DNA of 23,039 nucleotides from Selaginella moellendorffii (GCF_000143415.4 NW_003314262.1:2435480-2458518); one strand, 5' to 3'. Positions 9,339 through 19,077 are shown, counted from the first letter of the stretch. A program made the numbers and translations. Notes: a model not told the origin generated them from the sequence alone.

Positions 9339-10095
9339 TCAGGAGAAAAAATTTACCGTCTGTGCTTCGCCGCCACCACCATCACTCAACGTATCCGACG
9401 CCGTCATTACGTACTCGAGGCTGGGTTCCTCCTCGACGCCATTTTTGCTCGCAGCAACAGAGTCCGAGGCAGAATTTTTCCTCGGGGACCAGCGTTTTCT
9501 AAAGATCCTACACACGGACCACGATTCCTGCTGCACAGAAAAGTCATTTCTGGGTAAGATGAGAGAGAAAAAAGACTTTTTTCTTACCTCACAGCTTCCC
9601 TGTGCAGAACTCCCGATGGTTGGAAGACGAAATTCGTGCATGACCCACTCGGTCTTGGTTGCCTTGGTTGCTCTTCCTTTGTAGAAGACGAGAGTTTTCT
9701 TCAAGCCGACGCAGCTGGAAGTTTCCACCGTAGAAATTGGACGATCCGGCCCCGTTGCCTTCCAAAATCCACTCTTGGTGATCCGGTTTGGTCTCAAGCT
9801 GTTCCTAAACTTGTGATCTCGCAGGCAAAAAAAGTACCACGCGTTCTCCCCGCACACGGACAGTTCTAGGAGAAATCAAGGATGAAAGTTAGATCACCAC
9901 GAGAGAAAGAGAAAGCAAGGCTTGCTTACTTGGAAGTTCCCAGGGATCATAGTTATAGATGTCGAGCGGAGTTATAACTTGGAAAGGAAAAGCTTTGTCC
10001 TGGATTTTCCTCCGGAGATAGAACCCGACGAGCTCCTCGTCCGTGGGATGGAACCGGAATCCTGGAAGAATCACTTCAGCCACGCTCTCACGCAT
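9339..10095 (-). CDS. NAC-domain transcription factor, FEZ/JUB1-like clade
   Basis: Exons on minus: 9930-10095, 9588-9865 and 9339-9530, giving 211 residues. The NAC DNA-binding domain is complete: [20 protein letters not shown] (A), [14 protein letters not shown] across the first splice (B), [17 protein letters not shown] (C), [15 protein letters not shown] with GFWKATG at 88-94 (C/D), [14 protein letters not shown] and [11 protein letters not shown] (D), and [10 protein letters not shown] (E). The introns (63 and 57 nt) sit at the two positions usual for NAC genes. The [17 protein letters not shown] start and the V/L-F-Y-K-G-R-A motif suggest the FEZ/JUB1 branch, as inference. The C-terminal activation region is short (about 50 residues, Ser/Glu/Gly-rich). 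The second intron is in frame and free of stops, so retention would add 19 residues before the last subdomain. NAC proteins act in the nucleus as dimers. Confidence 0.93.
9531..9587 (-). other. In-frame intron 2 of the NAC gene
   Basis: 57 nt, phase 0, GTAAGA donor and CTGTGCAG acceptor, no stop codon. A second AG (TTACCCAG at 9550) would give a 38-nt intron and an immediate TGA, so the distal acceptor is preferred: it joins Glu to [10 protein letters not shown] as in other NAC proteins. Confidence 0.7.
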
Positions 10096-10715
10096 TTTTT
10101 TCTACGATCGAAAGACAGAGAGAGAGAGAGCACAAACTAGAAAAGATCTGGAGAGAACGAAGGAGGAGATCTGCTTAAAAAGCCTGGGAGGAAGCTAATG
10201 AATAGAAAGCGATTCGCGACAGGAATGCTGACTTTGGGCATGGCCGATAGTGGTTGACATTAGCATCAGTGCCTGCGATTGAAACTCCCAAAGCCTCAAA
10301 TTCAACCGTGTACCTGTCCTCTAGCGGAAAATTCGTGAGATTGCTGGGCCGGGCTCCACGTATAATGCCTCCAATCATCTCCCAGTAGAAAATGATTGAG
10401 AGCGTGCGTCCATGCGAGCGAACGAGGCGCGGAGCATCGGATCGAGCGGAAGAGCGCCATTGCGCAGCTGAATCCACGAGGACGATCAGGGCAATCCAAA
10501 ATGATTGGGGAGGGAACGAAGAACCCTAGTTTGCCTCACGTGGACATTACGACACGTGGCATCATGTTATTGGCTCTTGCATGCCTTGCTTTTTATTTTT
10601 TTAGGGCAAGGCGAGTGCCTCGTATTCTAAGGCGGGGAGGGCGCTCCACGAGGAAATTTCGACAGGTGTGTGAATCCAAGCTCGCGCCGCGCGATCATCT
10701 GGGTTCTAGGTCGCG
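10096..10715. promoter_or_regulatory. Divergent NAC / NF-YC promoter region with paired G-boxes, CCAAT and RY-like motifs
   Basis: 620 bp between opposing start codons. Two G-boxes (CACGTG) lie 10 bp apart at 10537-10542 and 10553-10558; the second reads ACACGTGGC, a strong ABRE form bound by bZIP factors. ATTGG (CCAAT on minus) is at 10569-10573 and TGCATG (RY motif, reversed) follows at about 10577-10582. AACCCTAG (telo-box-like) is near 10522. A GA-repeat at about 10117-10131 would lie in the NAC 5' UTR. Confidence 0.5.
10302..10460 (-). CDS. Possible small ORF with organelle-presequence-like N-terminus; unidentified
   Basis: A 52-codon ATG ORF begins MALFRSIRCSAPRSLAWTHA, rich in Arg, Ser and Ala and lacking acidic residues, as in mitochondrial or plastid presequences. 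It reaches ARGQ at a CAG/GTACAC donor-like site; splicing to an AG about 41 nt on would extend it by some 25 residues. It lies in the same orientation as the NAC gene and inside the shared promoter. It may equally be a chance ORF or a NAC leader uORF. Confidence 0.2.
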   Translation of the reverse strand: MALFRSIRCSAPRSLAWTHALNHFLLGDDWRHYTWSPAQQSHEFSARGQVHG

Positions 10716-10750
10716 ATGGCCTCTCAATCGCCCCAGTCGCAACAGCAGCA

Positions 10751-10789
<39 letters not shown>

Positions 10790-11783
10790 CGCGCTCCAAT
10801 ACGCGCAGGGCCAGCCGCAAGATCAACAGGTAGCTCCCTCCATGTTCCTCCCTCTGGAACCATAATCTGTGAGAAAATTCTTGCCCAAATCAGCTCTCCT
10901 TGCCGATTCACCACTACGAGCAAATCCAGAAGCAGCAGCTACAGGTTTTCTGGCAGCAGCAGATGCGAGAGATGGAGAAAGTCACAGGTTCTCTCTCTCG
11001 ATTTTTTTTCTTTGCTCGCTCTGTTTTTTCTTCTTTTTTTTTCCTGGAGCGAGCGGTCTTTTCAATCTTTTCTGAAATATATATTTTTCTTTGTTCCCAG
11101 ACTTTAAAACGCACCAGCTTCCATTGGCTCGGATCAAGAAAATCATGAAGGCCGACGAGGATGTCAAGGTAAGCTTGCTCTTTTACTCGGATAGTGTTTT
11201 GTTTCATGGAGTAACTTCGGTAAAATCCATGTAGATGATCAGTGCCGAAGCGCCAGTTCTCTTCGCCAAGGCCTGCGAGCTCTTCATCCTCGAGTTGACG
11301 TTCCGGGCTTGGATGCACACCGAGGAGAACAAGCGCAGAACTTTGCAAAGGAACGATGTTGCCGGAGCGATTAGCAGGGCCGACATCTTCGACTTCCTCG
11401 TAGATATAGTTCCTCGCGAAGAGCTCAAGGTAACTTTCCTTTCCACTTAGAGATAACTTTTTCTGAGACTCGAGCTCGCCATCGCCTCTCCAGGAAGAAG
11501 GCGTCGCAGTTCCATGGCTGGGCATGACGGGCGAGCCTGTCCCTTACAACAACACAGGTGCTTTCTATCCCAACATGCCCGGGCAAAGCATCCCTGCTCA
11601 ACCTCTCCACCATTTCATGTCATCACAAGTAAGAACAAAAGAAGAAACTCACTATCCTGTCTATGATCGTTCTACGTTTGCTCATGTAAATGATTTCCTT
11701 CTTTCTCTTCGCAGGAAATGATGGCTGCGCAACCAGGAAACTCTCAGGGATTTCATTCTCAGCAGGCTCAGCACTACGAGTAA
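10716..11783 (+). CDS. NF-YC: NF-YC / HAP5 subunit of the CCAAT-binding factor
   Basis: Six exons: 10716-10829, 10894-10987, 11101-11168, 11235-11429, 11494-11628 and 11715-11783, giving 224 residues. All introns (64-113 nt) are GT-AG. NF-YC pairs with NF-YB through a histone fold; NF-YA then joins to bind CCAAT in nuclear promoters. Residues 9-24 are 16 consecutive Gln. The conserved block begins [12 protein letters not shown], then [20 protein letters not shown] (70-89), [20 protein letters not shown] and [20 protein letters not shown], and ends [13 protein letters not shown] (about 157). Introns fall at VT/DF, VK/MI and LK/EE. The C-terminal third is Gln/Pro-rich and ends QQAQHYE. Length fits plant NF-YC proteins. 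It is divergent to the NAC gene. Confidence 0.95.
10740..10787 (+). repeat. CAG/CAA tract encoding poly-Gln in NF-YC
   Basis: Sixteen Gln codons, mostly CAG with three CAA interruptions, in exon 1 of the NF-YC gene. A likely length-polymorphic microsatellite. Confidence 0.9.
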
Positions 11784-12438
11784 GAAATCTTTTTCCGACT
11801 TGTTTGAAGATTTTGATATTTGGCGCTGCAGGAATGAATGAGCGATGCGATCGATAGAAACAACTGACAAGAAGGAATTTGTCGATAAAAATCCTCAGCC
11901 AAGAGAATAATTATTAGCAGTCATTATCTAGTTTCCTTCCTAATAAGCCTACTTTATAAAATTTGCGAGTGGATCACAACCCTCATTGAATATTAAAAAA
12001 AGAAAAAGAAAGGTAGATGCAAAACTGAGAAGGGATCACTTTATGGGTGTGTACTTTTGTGTTGGATCCTCTTATTTACAAGGAAGAAATATAAAAAATC
12101 CAAAGGAGGTGTGAGCAGTGTTTTAAACATTGCTCAAAGGTGAATAATCTAGCAATGTTTAGAATCTAATTGATCATTGCATTTCCAGAGGGTGGCAATG
12201 CTGTAAAACAAGGATCTACATGAGCAGCACCAGCTTGGACGCTTCAAATTCTCTTGTCAACAGGGCATAAGAACCAATATTAGAACGACAGGACTTTGTT
12301 AGGCACAGTCCAGTTCCGAGGATGGAGAATCTGGCACAGAAGTGTGGAGCTGGAATTGCACTGATAAAATCCCCTACAGCCCAGTTTAGTTTTTCATTTC
12401 ACGATGTATTGCCTTTGAACAGATGTTGTTAATGTATT
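11784..12438. other. Intergenic region between NF-YC and the tRNA gene
   Basis: The first 150-200 bp is probably NF-YC 3' UTR; AAT-rich signals such as AATAATTATT near 11907 could guide polyadenylation. The rest shows no coding signal or repeat I recognise. Confidence 0.4.
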
Positions 12439-12510
12439 GGGCATTTGGTCTAGTGGTATGATTCTCGCTTTGGGTGCGAGAGGCCGCGAGTTCGATTCTC
12501 GCAATGCCCC
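12439..12510 (+). tRNA. tRNA-Pro (anticodon TGG)
   Basis: 72 nt, no intron. The acceptor stem GGGCATT pairs with AATGCCC (12503-12509), discriminator C. The anticodon stem CTCGC/GCGAG encloses loop TTTGGGT, with anticodon TGG at 12471-12473. The T stem GCGAG/CTCGC closes a TTCGATT loop. The A box (TGGTCTAGTGG) and B box (GTTCGATTC) are both present. TTTTT at 12523-12527 would stop RNA polymerase III. CCA is not encoded, as expected for a nuclear gene. Confidence 0.95.
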
Positions 12511-12522
12511 CCGACATTAGCC

Positions 12523-12527
12523 TTTTT
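12523..12527 (+). terminator. Pol III terminator of tRNA-Pro
   Basis: Five T residues 13 nt after the tRNA 3' end. Confidence 0.7.
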
Positions 12528-12637
12528 CTCTCTCGTAGGCTGGGAAACTTTCAGCTGAAAAATAAGTTTTTTACGTACCACCCTGTTGACTTCATCCAGC
12601 CAGCAGCTCGAAAGGACGATCCGCAAGGGATCGCCCG

Positions 12638-13050
12638 TGGCTTCCTACGTCTTTTGGAAATCGTGTGCCAAAATTGGGAGACGAATTGATATGCTCTTGA
12701 TATAAATTTCCAACTTTAGATTTTCTTCATATTGCTATGGCAGCTCCAAGCTCAAAGGCGATCGCTCAAAGGAGTTCTCCATTATGTTCCTGGGAGCGGA
12801 CAAAGATCTGGTGGATGCTCTAGTGGGCGCTCAGATTCTTCCACTTGGCTGATCGCTATCGCTCCCTCGGGCCGGATTCGATCAAATGATCAGGTTTGTG
12901 GCCACAAAGGTAACTATTAGCTGACAATTAAAATATCAGGAAAACTGGTATGTCCGAGAGCTTTCATTTATCATCACCAACGAGCTCAAGATCTTGCCGG
13001 CATCTCCTTTCAGAGTTGTGAAGTTGCTGCAAGCTACGAGAATCTTTTTC
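12638..13050 (+). pseudogene. DUF674-like pseudogene fragment, copy 1
   Basis: Short matches to plant DUF674 proteins in shifting frames: FLGADKDLVDALVGAQILPL (about 12787-12846), corresponding to the family V-L-F-A-E-A-G-x-D-F-V-D ... L-P-L-G motif, and FIITNELKILPASPFRVVKL (about 12968-13027), corresponding to the F-M-V-T-D-D-L family stretch. A TGA directly after the first motif and frame breaks show decay. It is homologous to 13954-14490; both begin with GTGGCTTCCTACGTC. DUF674 function is unknown. Confidence 0.45.
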
Positions 13051-13953
13051 GAACTCGCGTGCATTGGATGCCGTGTTTGGCTCTCAAATCCTTGGCCGAA
13101 GGGGATAAGATATAGTTTTGCTTTGTTGTTAAAGAAACAAATAAACGTTGTGAATTATTTTTTGTTAGATTGGCATAACGAAAGCCAGGATCATCGGGTG
13201 AATCAAAGATCTACAAAACAACCACAGCACTTTTTCAAAACTTTCCCAGCCTAATAGTAAAACTCACAGGCAGCAGTGATCGACGACGTAGCTCTCTGCA
13301 CCGACACGAAGGTCGAGCATCTGGCCGAGATGGGCCAGTGCCGCCTCTCTAGCTGAATTTCAAAAAAGAGTCTTGAGGACTTGGCCGGGCTATGATAGGC
13401 CGCCAGGATGCCGCCGTATCCCACCGCCGAATAGCTTTCGCGCCACTTCTACTTGCCCGCTTTGGGAATATGCTGCGGACAGTGTGGCATGCTCTCAAAC
13501 ATGAACTCCGCGAGCCGCTCGTTATGGAAAAACGCTACTAGCATACAGTCCGAACTGAAGGAATATCTTTCGGGCGTGAATTTTGCCAGCTCCAGATGGC
13601 AGCATTGACTTGTGCCGATCTGCTGTGTCGCGCGGGATCGCTGGACGACCCCATGGATCTCATCGCTGCTCTGTCCCGGCTCTGAGCTGCGTCGCGCGGT
13701 CGCGAGGGGCAAAATATAAATGCCATGGCACTGGAGTAGAAGGATTTCAGAACAATTGGGTTGCGTAGATGTAGTCTTTGGATCGCCCGGCAACACTTTA
13801 AGTTTGGAGGCTGCAGTGGCACGAGGATGGAAATTATCGGAAACTTGCAGCCAATCTAACCTTGGTCTTGTAGCTCTGTTTTTTCGAATCCAATCACGAG
13901 CCAATGGGCGTGGCGGCTGCTGCAATGGTGGCGCAAAGAATCGAATGATACGC
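13051..13953. other. Spacer between the two DUF674-like copies, with weak coding-like stretches
   Basis: GC content rises to gene-like levels from about 13270. Short plus-strand stretches such as ADLLCRAGSLDDPMDLIAAL (about 13613-13672) vaguely resemble a PPR motif, and a 158-codon minus ORF spans 13449-13925 without a recognised domain. Neither is firm enough to call a gene; decayed coding DNA is likely. Confidence 0.3.
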
Positions 13954-14490
13954 TTGTGGCTTCCTACGTCAAGAGATTCTTTTGTTCAATCACCAAAGTT
14001 CCAAGCGTTTTTGGGAGACGAATTGATACTTCCAACTTTGTTTAGATTTTCCCTGCCGGCGAACGCCTATGTCAAGAAGTCCTCCATTTTGTTCCTGGAA
14101 GCACGCAAGATCTGGTGGATGCTCTAGTGGGCACCCAGATTCTTCCACTTGGCTGCTTCCTGGGGGCAATCCACAACTCCTTCTCGAACAAAATCCCCCT
14201 CTTCAACGTCCACTCAAGCATCGTACCGATGTCATAAACCCATTTGTATTGTAACATGAACATTGTCGTTCTCTCTCGCCGCCTCCCTTGTTCAAAGCTG
14301 CAATTGCTCCCTCAGGCTGGCCTCGATCATATGAGGTTTGCGGCCACAAAGAAATAGGTGGTCTGTCAGCTGACAAAGAGAAATTCCAGGTGAGCTGGTA
14401 CGTCCGAGAACTTTAGTTTATGATCACCAACGAGCTCAAGATCTTGCCAGCGTCACCTTTTGGAGTTGAGTTGCTGCATGTGTCGAGCCT
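13954..14490 (+). pseudogene. DUF674-like pseudogene fragment, copy 2
   Basis: Second copy, about 1.3 kb downstream of copy 1. It reads VLHFVPGSTQDLVDALVGTQ (about 14078-14137) then ILPLGCFLGAIHNSF, and further on FMITNELKILPASPFGVELL after a frame change. The first block is better preserved than in copy 1, since the LPLG motif continues without a stop. Downstream, EVERQEISVKSQ (about 14497-14532) may be the following family region. Confidence 0.45.
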
Positions 14491-14559
14491 CAAGGAGGTG
14501 GAGCGCCAAGAGATCTCTGTCAAGAGCCAGGTTTAAGTCTCCGTGGGCTTGTGAAATCT

Positions 14560-15185
14560 TTGCTGAACTTGCAATTAATTCTCATAACCCTGCAATATTT
14601 GCCACCTCTACTTAAGTTGAAACTATCTATCTCTTGTTTCCCACAACTAGTGAAGCATACATTTAGCTTGGTGTTTATAATCTTTTTCATCAACATAAAT
14701 CAAATAAGGCATATGCCCCTCAAAAAAATTTATATTTCCCAATCTATTTTTATAATTTGCTACAGGTTGCATGTAATATGTTATTTAATTCAATAGATCA
14801 CACATTTATATAGATAAACCACAATTTTCTTTAATGATTATATACCAAAATGAAGTTTGGTGAGAGTTCCAAGTTTACATTTGATTAGTTACTTTATATA
14901 ATTGTATTTCCTTTAAGTAATTGATGTCTTTCTTGTAATAATCATATTGTGAGTGTTCACAGCTCTCATTTTCCTTTTATAAAACCAAGTCATGACTTTT
15001 TGTTGGATCATATGTAAGGGTGGTCATGTCTCTTGCTTCTAACAACTAAGAATTTAGAGCCTCAGCAATATTAGACGTTAAGTAAAACATTAACCTTGAA
15101 AGAAAGAAGTTATTTAATGCTCAAGCAATGACCTTCTAATTCAATCTGTTGCAAAGGCAATTTAAAACCTAAACTCTTTTGCTAC
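14560..15185. other. AT-rich degraded DNA, no readable gene
   Basis: Strong T/A bias and no ORF with recognisable motifs. It adjoins the MULE relic and may be part of the same eroded element. Confidence 0.4.
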
Positions 15186-15189
15186 TTCT

Positions 15190-15720
15190 GTAAATGCCAT
15201 CTCCTTTCTTTGTCTCTTTCGAATTCTTTTCTAAAATTCTTTGTAAAATATCTTAACCATGGGATATATTTCCAAACACAGCATGGAAAACTTTCAAGAT
15301 GAATGTCAATCTAGCAAGTATATCCCTTAGCAAACACTTTTGGAGAAACCATTTTTAATTATTGCAATTTTCATTATCACATAAGCCATTTACATTAACG
15401 CCTGTAGCTGTCACCAAAGTGCCTTTGTAATTGCCTTTCAAATGAGTCCCACTCATAGCATTCAGCTTTTGCCAAAAGCAAAACCCCATCAAACAAGTAA
15501 CATAATTTTCCACAACCTTATCATAAAAGTTTCTAAGCGTATCATTGTAGTTTACACTAAGAACCTTTGCATATTGAGTTTAATTTCTCAATATTGCTAC
15601 ATAATAGCTTATTATATCTGCAAAACACATACTTTATATGTTGGTCCTATTCTAGTTCTATGGCTCAAACGGCATATTTACGAAATGTAGAAAGTGTTTT
15701 CCTTGGTGTATATCCTGATT
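15190..15720 (-). pseudogene. Fragment of a MULE (Mutator-like) transposase
   Basis: Reading minus from about 15560 to 15300 gives CLMGFCFWQKLNAMSGTHLK, NYKGTLVTATGVNVNGL, a gap, then KWFLQKCLL. This matches the MULE core layout G-F ... C-R-P-x-I-x-x-D-G-T-H-L-K-G-x-Y-K-G-T-L-L-x-A-T-G-V-D ... W-x-W-F-L. The catalytic Asp of the D-G-T-H motif is replaced by Ser, and stops interrupt the segment, so it is dead. No terminal inverted repeats or zinc-finger region are recognisable. Confidence 0.6.
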
Positions 15721-15919
15721 TGTAGTATAGCTCTCTACTTGCATGCATATCTTAGTTTTGTGTCCGATTTGTGTTTAAGCCCAAGTTCTATACCATGTTA
15801 ATTGATGGAATACTCATATTTTTGCATTATACCACTAGTATATTGAAATTACATTAGACTCCATCTAGCTCTATTTTGCATATTAGTCTTAGTATTAAGA
15901 TGTTAAATGCTTTAGAATA

Positions 15920-16390
15920 GTCCCCACTTGCTCCCCCCCCTTTAAAGAACTTTCACCCCAAGCCTCTTTTAGTACTAGGAGTGACTCTCTGGGACTAACT
16001 TGAATTTAAACATAGAACAAACATCATTGTGTTTAGGGCATGATAGCTAAGGTGTCTAATAGACACAGTAAACTACCATATAATGATATTGAGGGACTAG
16101 ACTCAATATTATAAAGGTTCTTAATATTAGCAAGTGTAAGCCAATGACAAAAGTTTCTCAAACTAGGTTGAGTTTACTTAGCAAGAAATATATAGGAGTT
16201 TCTACCCTTATATTTATCAAATTTAAATACATGGCCATTGACCGGTTTCTCAACTAGCTCAAGTGGGAACTATAAAAGGAACTAATTATACCAACCTCCT
16301 GTTGTCATGGCAATAAAAAAAGAGTGTTTGTAAGGACTAGCTAATAAATATTTTTCAATACTTGAAGTTACATTTGCAACGAAGATTAAC
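15920..16390 (+). repeat. Diverged partial copy of the window-end repeat
   Basis: Bases from about 16125 match the reverse complement of 22190-22445 at an eye-estimated three quarters or more, for example CCAATGACA...AAGTTT, TTAGCAAGAAATATATAGG and TTTCTCAACTAGCTCAAGTG. Upstream, a short C run (15932-15940) and CTTTCACCCC (about 15949-15958) sit where the poly-C landmark would be; the minisatellite is absent. It has the same orientation as the left copy. Confidence 0.65.
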
Positions 16391-17125
16391 GTCTTCGTTG
16401 ATGCATACCCGAGTTTAATAAATCATCAAAGAAACAACTCCGAAAGTTAATAGAAAGCACACTATGTGGGAAACACACCGACTTAAATAAGTTATGGAAT
16501 GACCTCTCCTCTATATCCAAAGATGTTAAGACTCAGACACCTTTTGGCCATCACCGACAAGGAAATGACTAACAGAGTTAACCACCCTTGTTACTCCAAG
16601 TACCACTCAACTTACAAAGGAATGATACATCTTTACCTACAGGGACATAGGGAGAGGGCTAGAGGCCCAACTTCCCTTGAGTAAGAAATCAACTTTATCA
16701 GAAAGATTTAGACAACTATTATAAATTGGCAGATGAAGTTATTTACATGACCACACCCTTTTTAAAAAATGAGTTATCAAGAGAGAGGTGGGGACTTGTG
16801 ATCAATCTATAATAATTATCCCTATAATTATAGATTGAACCCATGCACCGAAGTGCCAAAATCAACCTGCCAAAACTGACCCAAGTACTAATGAATGAAA
16901 GAAACAAAACTTTGATTTACAAAAATACACAAAGCCATTTGCCATTTTAGCAAGTCAAAGTTTTTGTGATAAGTTTTAAACTCTAAGCATCAGAATCACA
17001 AAAATACTGTGTGCCATTTCTTGCAAACATATTTCACTCAAAACTATGTCAGAGTAACTCTTAGATGCAAGAGTTGCATTTGCAAAGAACCATAAATATC
17101 TAGTGCTATCAATCACACTGCCATG
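16391..17125. other. AT-rich intergenic DNA with a short palindrome, no gene
   Basis: No coding signal. Contains a perfect 12-bp inverted repeat, TCAATCTATAAT (16802-16813) and its complement (16827-16838), with a 13-nt loop. Confidence 0.45.
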
Positions 17126-17139
17126 AAGAGCTTTGTGGC

Positions 17140-17330
17140 CGGGGAGTGCTGCTCAAGGCGGGGCTGGCAGCACTGCTTGTGAAGGGAGGTCTGGTGCTCC
17201 ATTACTACTGGATCGTGATGATGGAGAGCCTGGGATTCTCCCAGGAGCAAATCATGAAGATCACCCAAAAAGGATCGCAGCTGGTCATGGTCTCCAGCGA
17301 TCAGGCATGTCAGGTAGCAAGCCCAAGTTG
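17140..17330 (+). pseudogene. Possible mTERF-like fragment (plus strand)
   Basis: A GC-richer island in AT-rich DNA. The open stretch includes MMESLGFSQEQIMKITQKGS (about 17218-17277) and then QLVMVSSDQ, which fits the mTERF repeat pattern L-x-x-L-G-F-s-x-x-x-I-x-x-I ... P-x-L-L-x-x-S. mTERF proteins regulate organelle nucleic acids and consist of many such repeats. Only about one is visible and no full ORF is present. Confidence 0.35.
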
Positions 17331-17511
17331 ATCTCCCACTCCTCTGTCGTTTTTTGAAGCTGACCATCTTTCGGACCTTGCATCCCCATAACTTCCTGGC
17401 CAGAAAGAGGAATGTTGTGGTCATTGATGCTTGATGCTCTTAGGATCGTGATGAAATTTGAGAGTAAGGACTGACTCTGGAAAACGTTCTATGCAGTAAG
17501 AAAAACATGAA

Positions 17512-18923
17512 TTATTTTATATAGTTTGGTGAAGCATGAATTTTAGATTGGTGTTGATAATCTTCCTCAAGATCATTATAAATATAATAACTTGATTGAG
17601 AGGATGTTGCTTCACCAACCTGTAATATTCTGGATGGCATAAACACAGAGATTCCTTTAAAATTTTCTGAGTTGTCCACATTTGGCTTGATCCATTCCCA
17701 TGTAGCCAAATTAAATGCAACTGGCAACCAATTCTTAGAAATCCTTATGATGCAAACCAAATCCCCAATCCAGTAGTAACGAAAGCCAGGATCAGGGCAA
17801 TCTCTAGACATTTCACCTTGGCTATCCCAGCCTTCTCCATACAGATGCTTGACATCCACTTCAGTTACAAACTCCCATGCTTCTTCAGATTTATAAGAGA
17901 CCATTGCATTTGCAATCTCTGCATTGTCCAGCTTGTCAAGGTAGAGCTTGTAGATGACAAATCCCATAACTAGTTTAGGTTCCTGCCGTTTCCGCTTTGT
18001 AGCAACCCACAGAACATAATCCATATCACTGCTACCACAGCAGTTTTTCAAAACTTTGCCAGCCCAATAGTAAAACTCAACTGGTGACAGGGGATCTGAT
18101 GTTGCCCAAGGCATGTCTGGATCTACTCCACCTATTGGTGGCAGCAAAAATCTCCAATAGCGGCACCCATGCATCACCTCTAGCAATAAATACCATGTTG
18201 TATGAAATGTGTGCCCCAGTGATAGAAACCTCTGCCATCTTTCTGCCTGGGGGCCCTCCTTTGGGAACAAACGGTCCCAACAATCTGTTCTTGAGTCATA
18301 TTCTAGTGCATCATCCCAGAATGCAATTATGCCAGTATCTGGAATAGCTAGAACCCTGTAGTGGCCATCACTGTCCACCTGTATTTCCACCTCGAATGCG
18401 TCGCTTGAAAACTTACAGTCAGAACTGGGATCATTGGATCTTGCCATCACAATTGGAAGCTGTTTCCATTCGTTTGTAATGGGGTTCCCAACCACGAGAG
18501 CTAGAAGTGTCTCAACTTCATGGTAGAGTCGATTGCACACTAGGCCCTTGTAAGAAGCCACAATGCTAGAGAATTTGCTCAAGTGGAGATCATTACTAGA
18601 GACTTTTTCTTGGCTCCCAAATAAAGGGAACCAAACAATGGCCTCAGAACCTGATTTTTTTTTAAAAAAAAAAGAAATTTCCATGAACAAAGCATTTCTC
18701 TTACCTTCAGTGTTAGCCATGAGCACCCATGGACCATAAGCTTGTAAATATTGTTCCAAATTGGCTAGAATTAAGGTGTGCCATTTCTTGCAAACATATT
18801 GCGCACGAAACAAGTCTGCAATCCCCAGATGCAGAAAAATTAAGAGTAGGAGTTCGTCGCTTAAATCCTCCCTGTAAGAACCAGAAGATTCATTGCTAAC
18901 GATTACAGATGTAGAACTCACAT
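17512..18923 (-). CDS. F-box protein with a probable beta-propeller-type C-terminal region
   Basis: Main exon 17512-18871 plus two bases (18922-18923) of an upstream exon. The main ORF has no in-frame ATG upstream of the F-box. A GTGAGT donor at 18921 and a TTCTTACAG acceptor ending at 18872 define a 50-nt intron that joins AT to G, creating ATG directly before GAG GAT. The product is 453 residues starting MEDLSDELLLLIFLHL. The F-box (residues 2-40) ends VCKKWHTLI and would bind SKP1 in an SCF ubiquitin ligase. The rest resembles plant F-box/kelch-associated regions: YKGLVCNRLY, VVGNPITNEWKQLP and FNLATWEWIKP. The substrate is unknown. A T9A10 tract (18655-18673) encodes FFFKKK and is a potential indel hotspot. 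A telo-box (AAACCCTAAA, 18957-18966) lies just upstream. Confidence 0.85.
18872..18921 (-). other. Intron splitting the F-box start codon
   Basis: 50 nt, GTGAGT...TTCTTACAG. Splicing joins CCTATAT to GGAGGATTT, forming ATG across the junction. It contains an out-of-frame ATG (18886-18888) that would end after ten codons if the intron were retained. Confidence 0.6.
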
Positions 18924-19077
18924 ATAGGCGCACGCCCTAGGTTTGAAGAATGAACGAAACCCTAAATTTCAACTAAGCCCTAAAGCCCTGGCGACTTCCT
19001 GCAGAATCTCGCCAATCTTTGCGCGCTGGTGCGATTCCAGGGATGCCCAGATGCGTCCCCGTTCTTCATGGATTCTT

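Noticed and set aside
10914-11525. 203-codon minus ORF across NF-YC exons and introns
   Set aside because: It runs antisense through NF-YC exons and poly-pyrimidine introns; the plus frames encode the conserved histone fold.
13560-13690. PPR-like reading (CRAGSLDDPMDLI) on plus
   Set aside because: Only one weak motif without the tandem 35-residue repeat, so not called as a PPR gene.
13449-13925. 158-codon minus ORF between the DUF674-like copies
   Set aside because: No ATG or domain that I recognise, and composition changes along it; more likely a chance opening in decayed coding DNA.
17113-17424. 103-codon minus ORF downstream of the F-box gene
   Set aside because: Opposite the plus-strand mTERF-like reading; no motif and no clean start.
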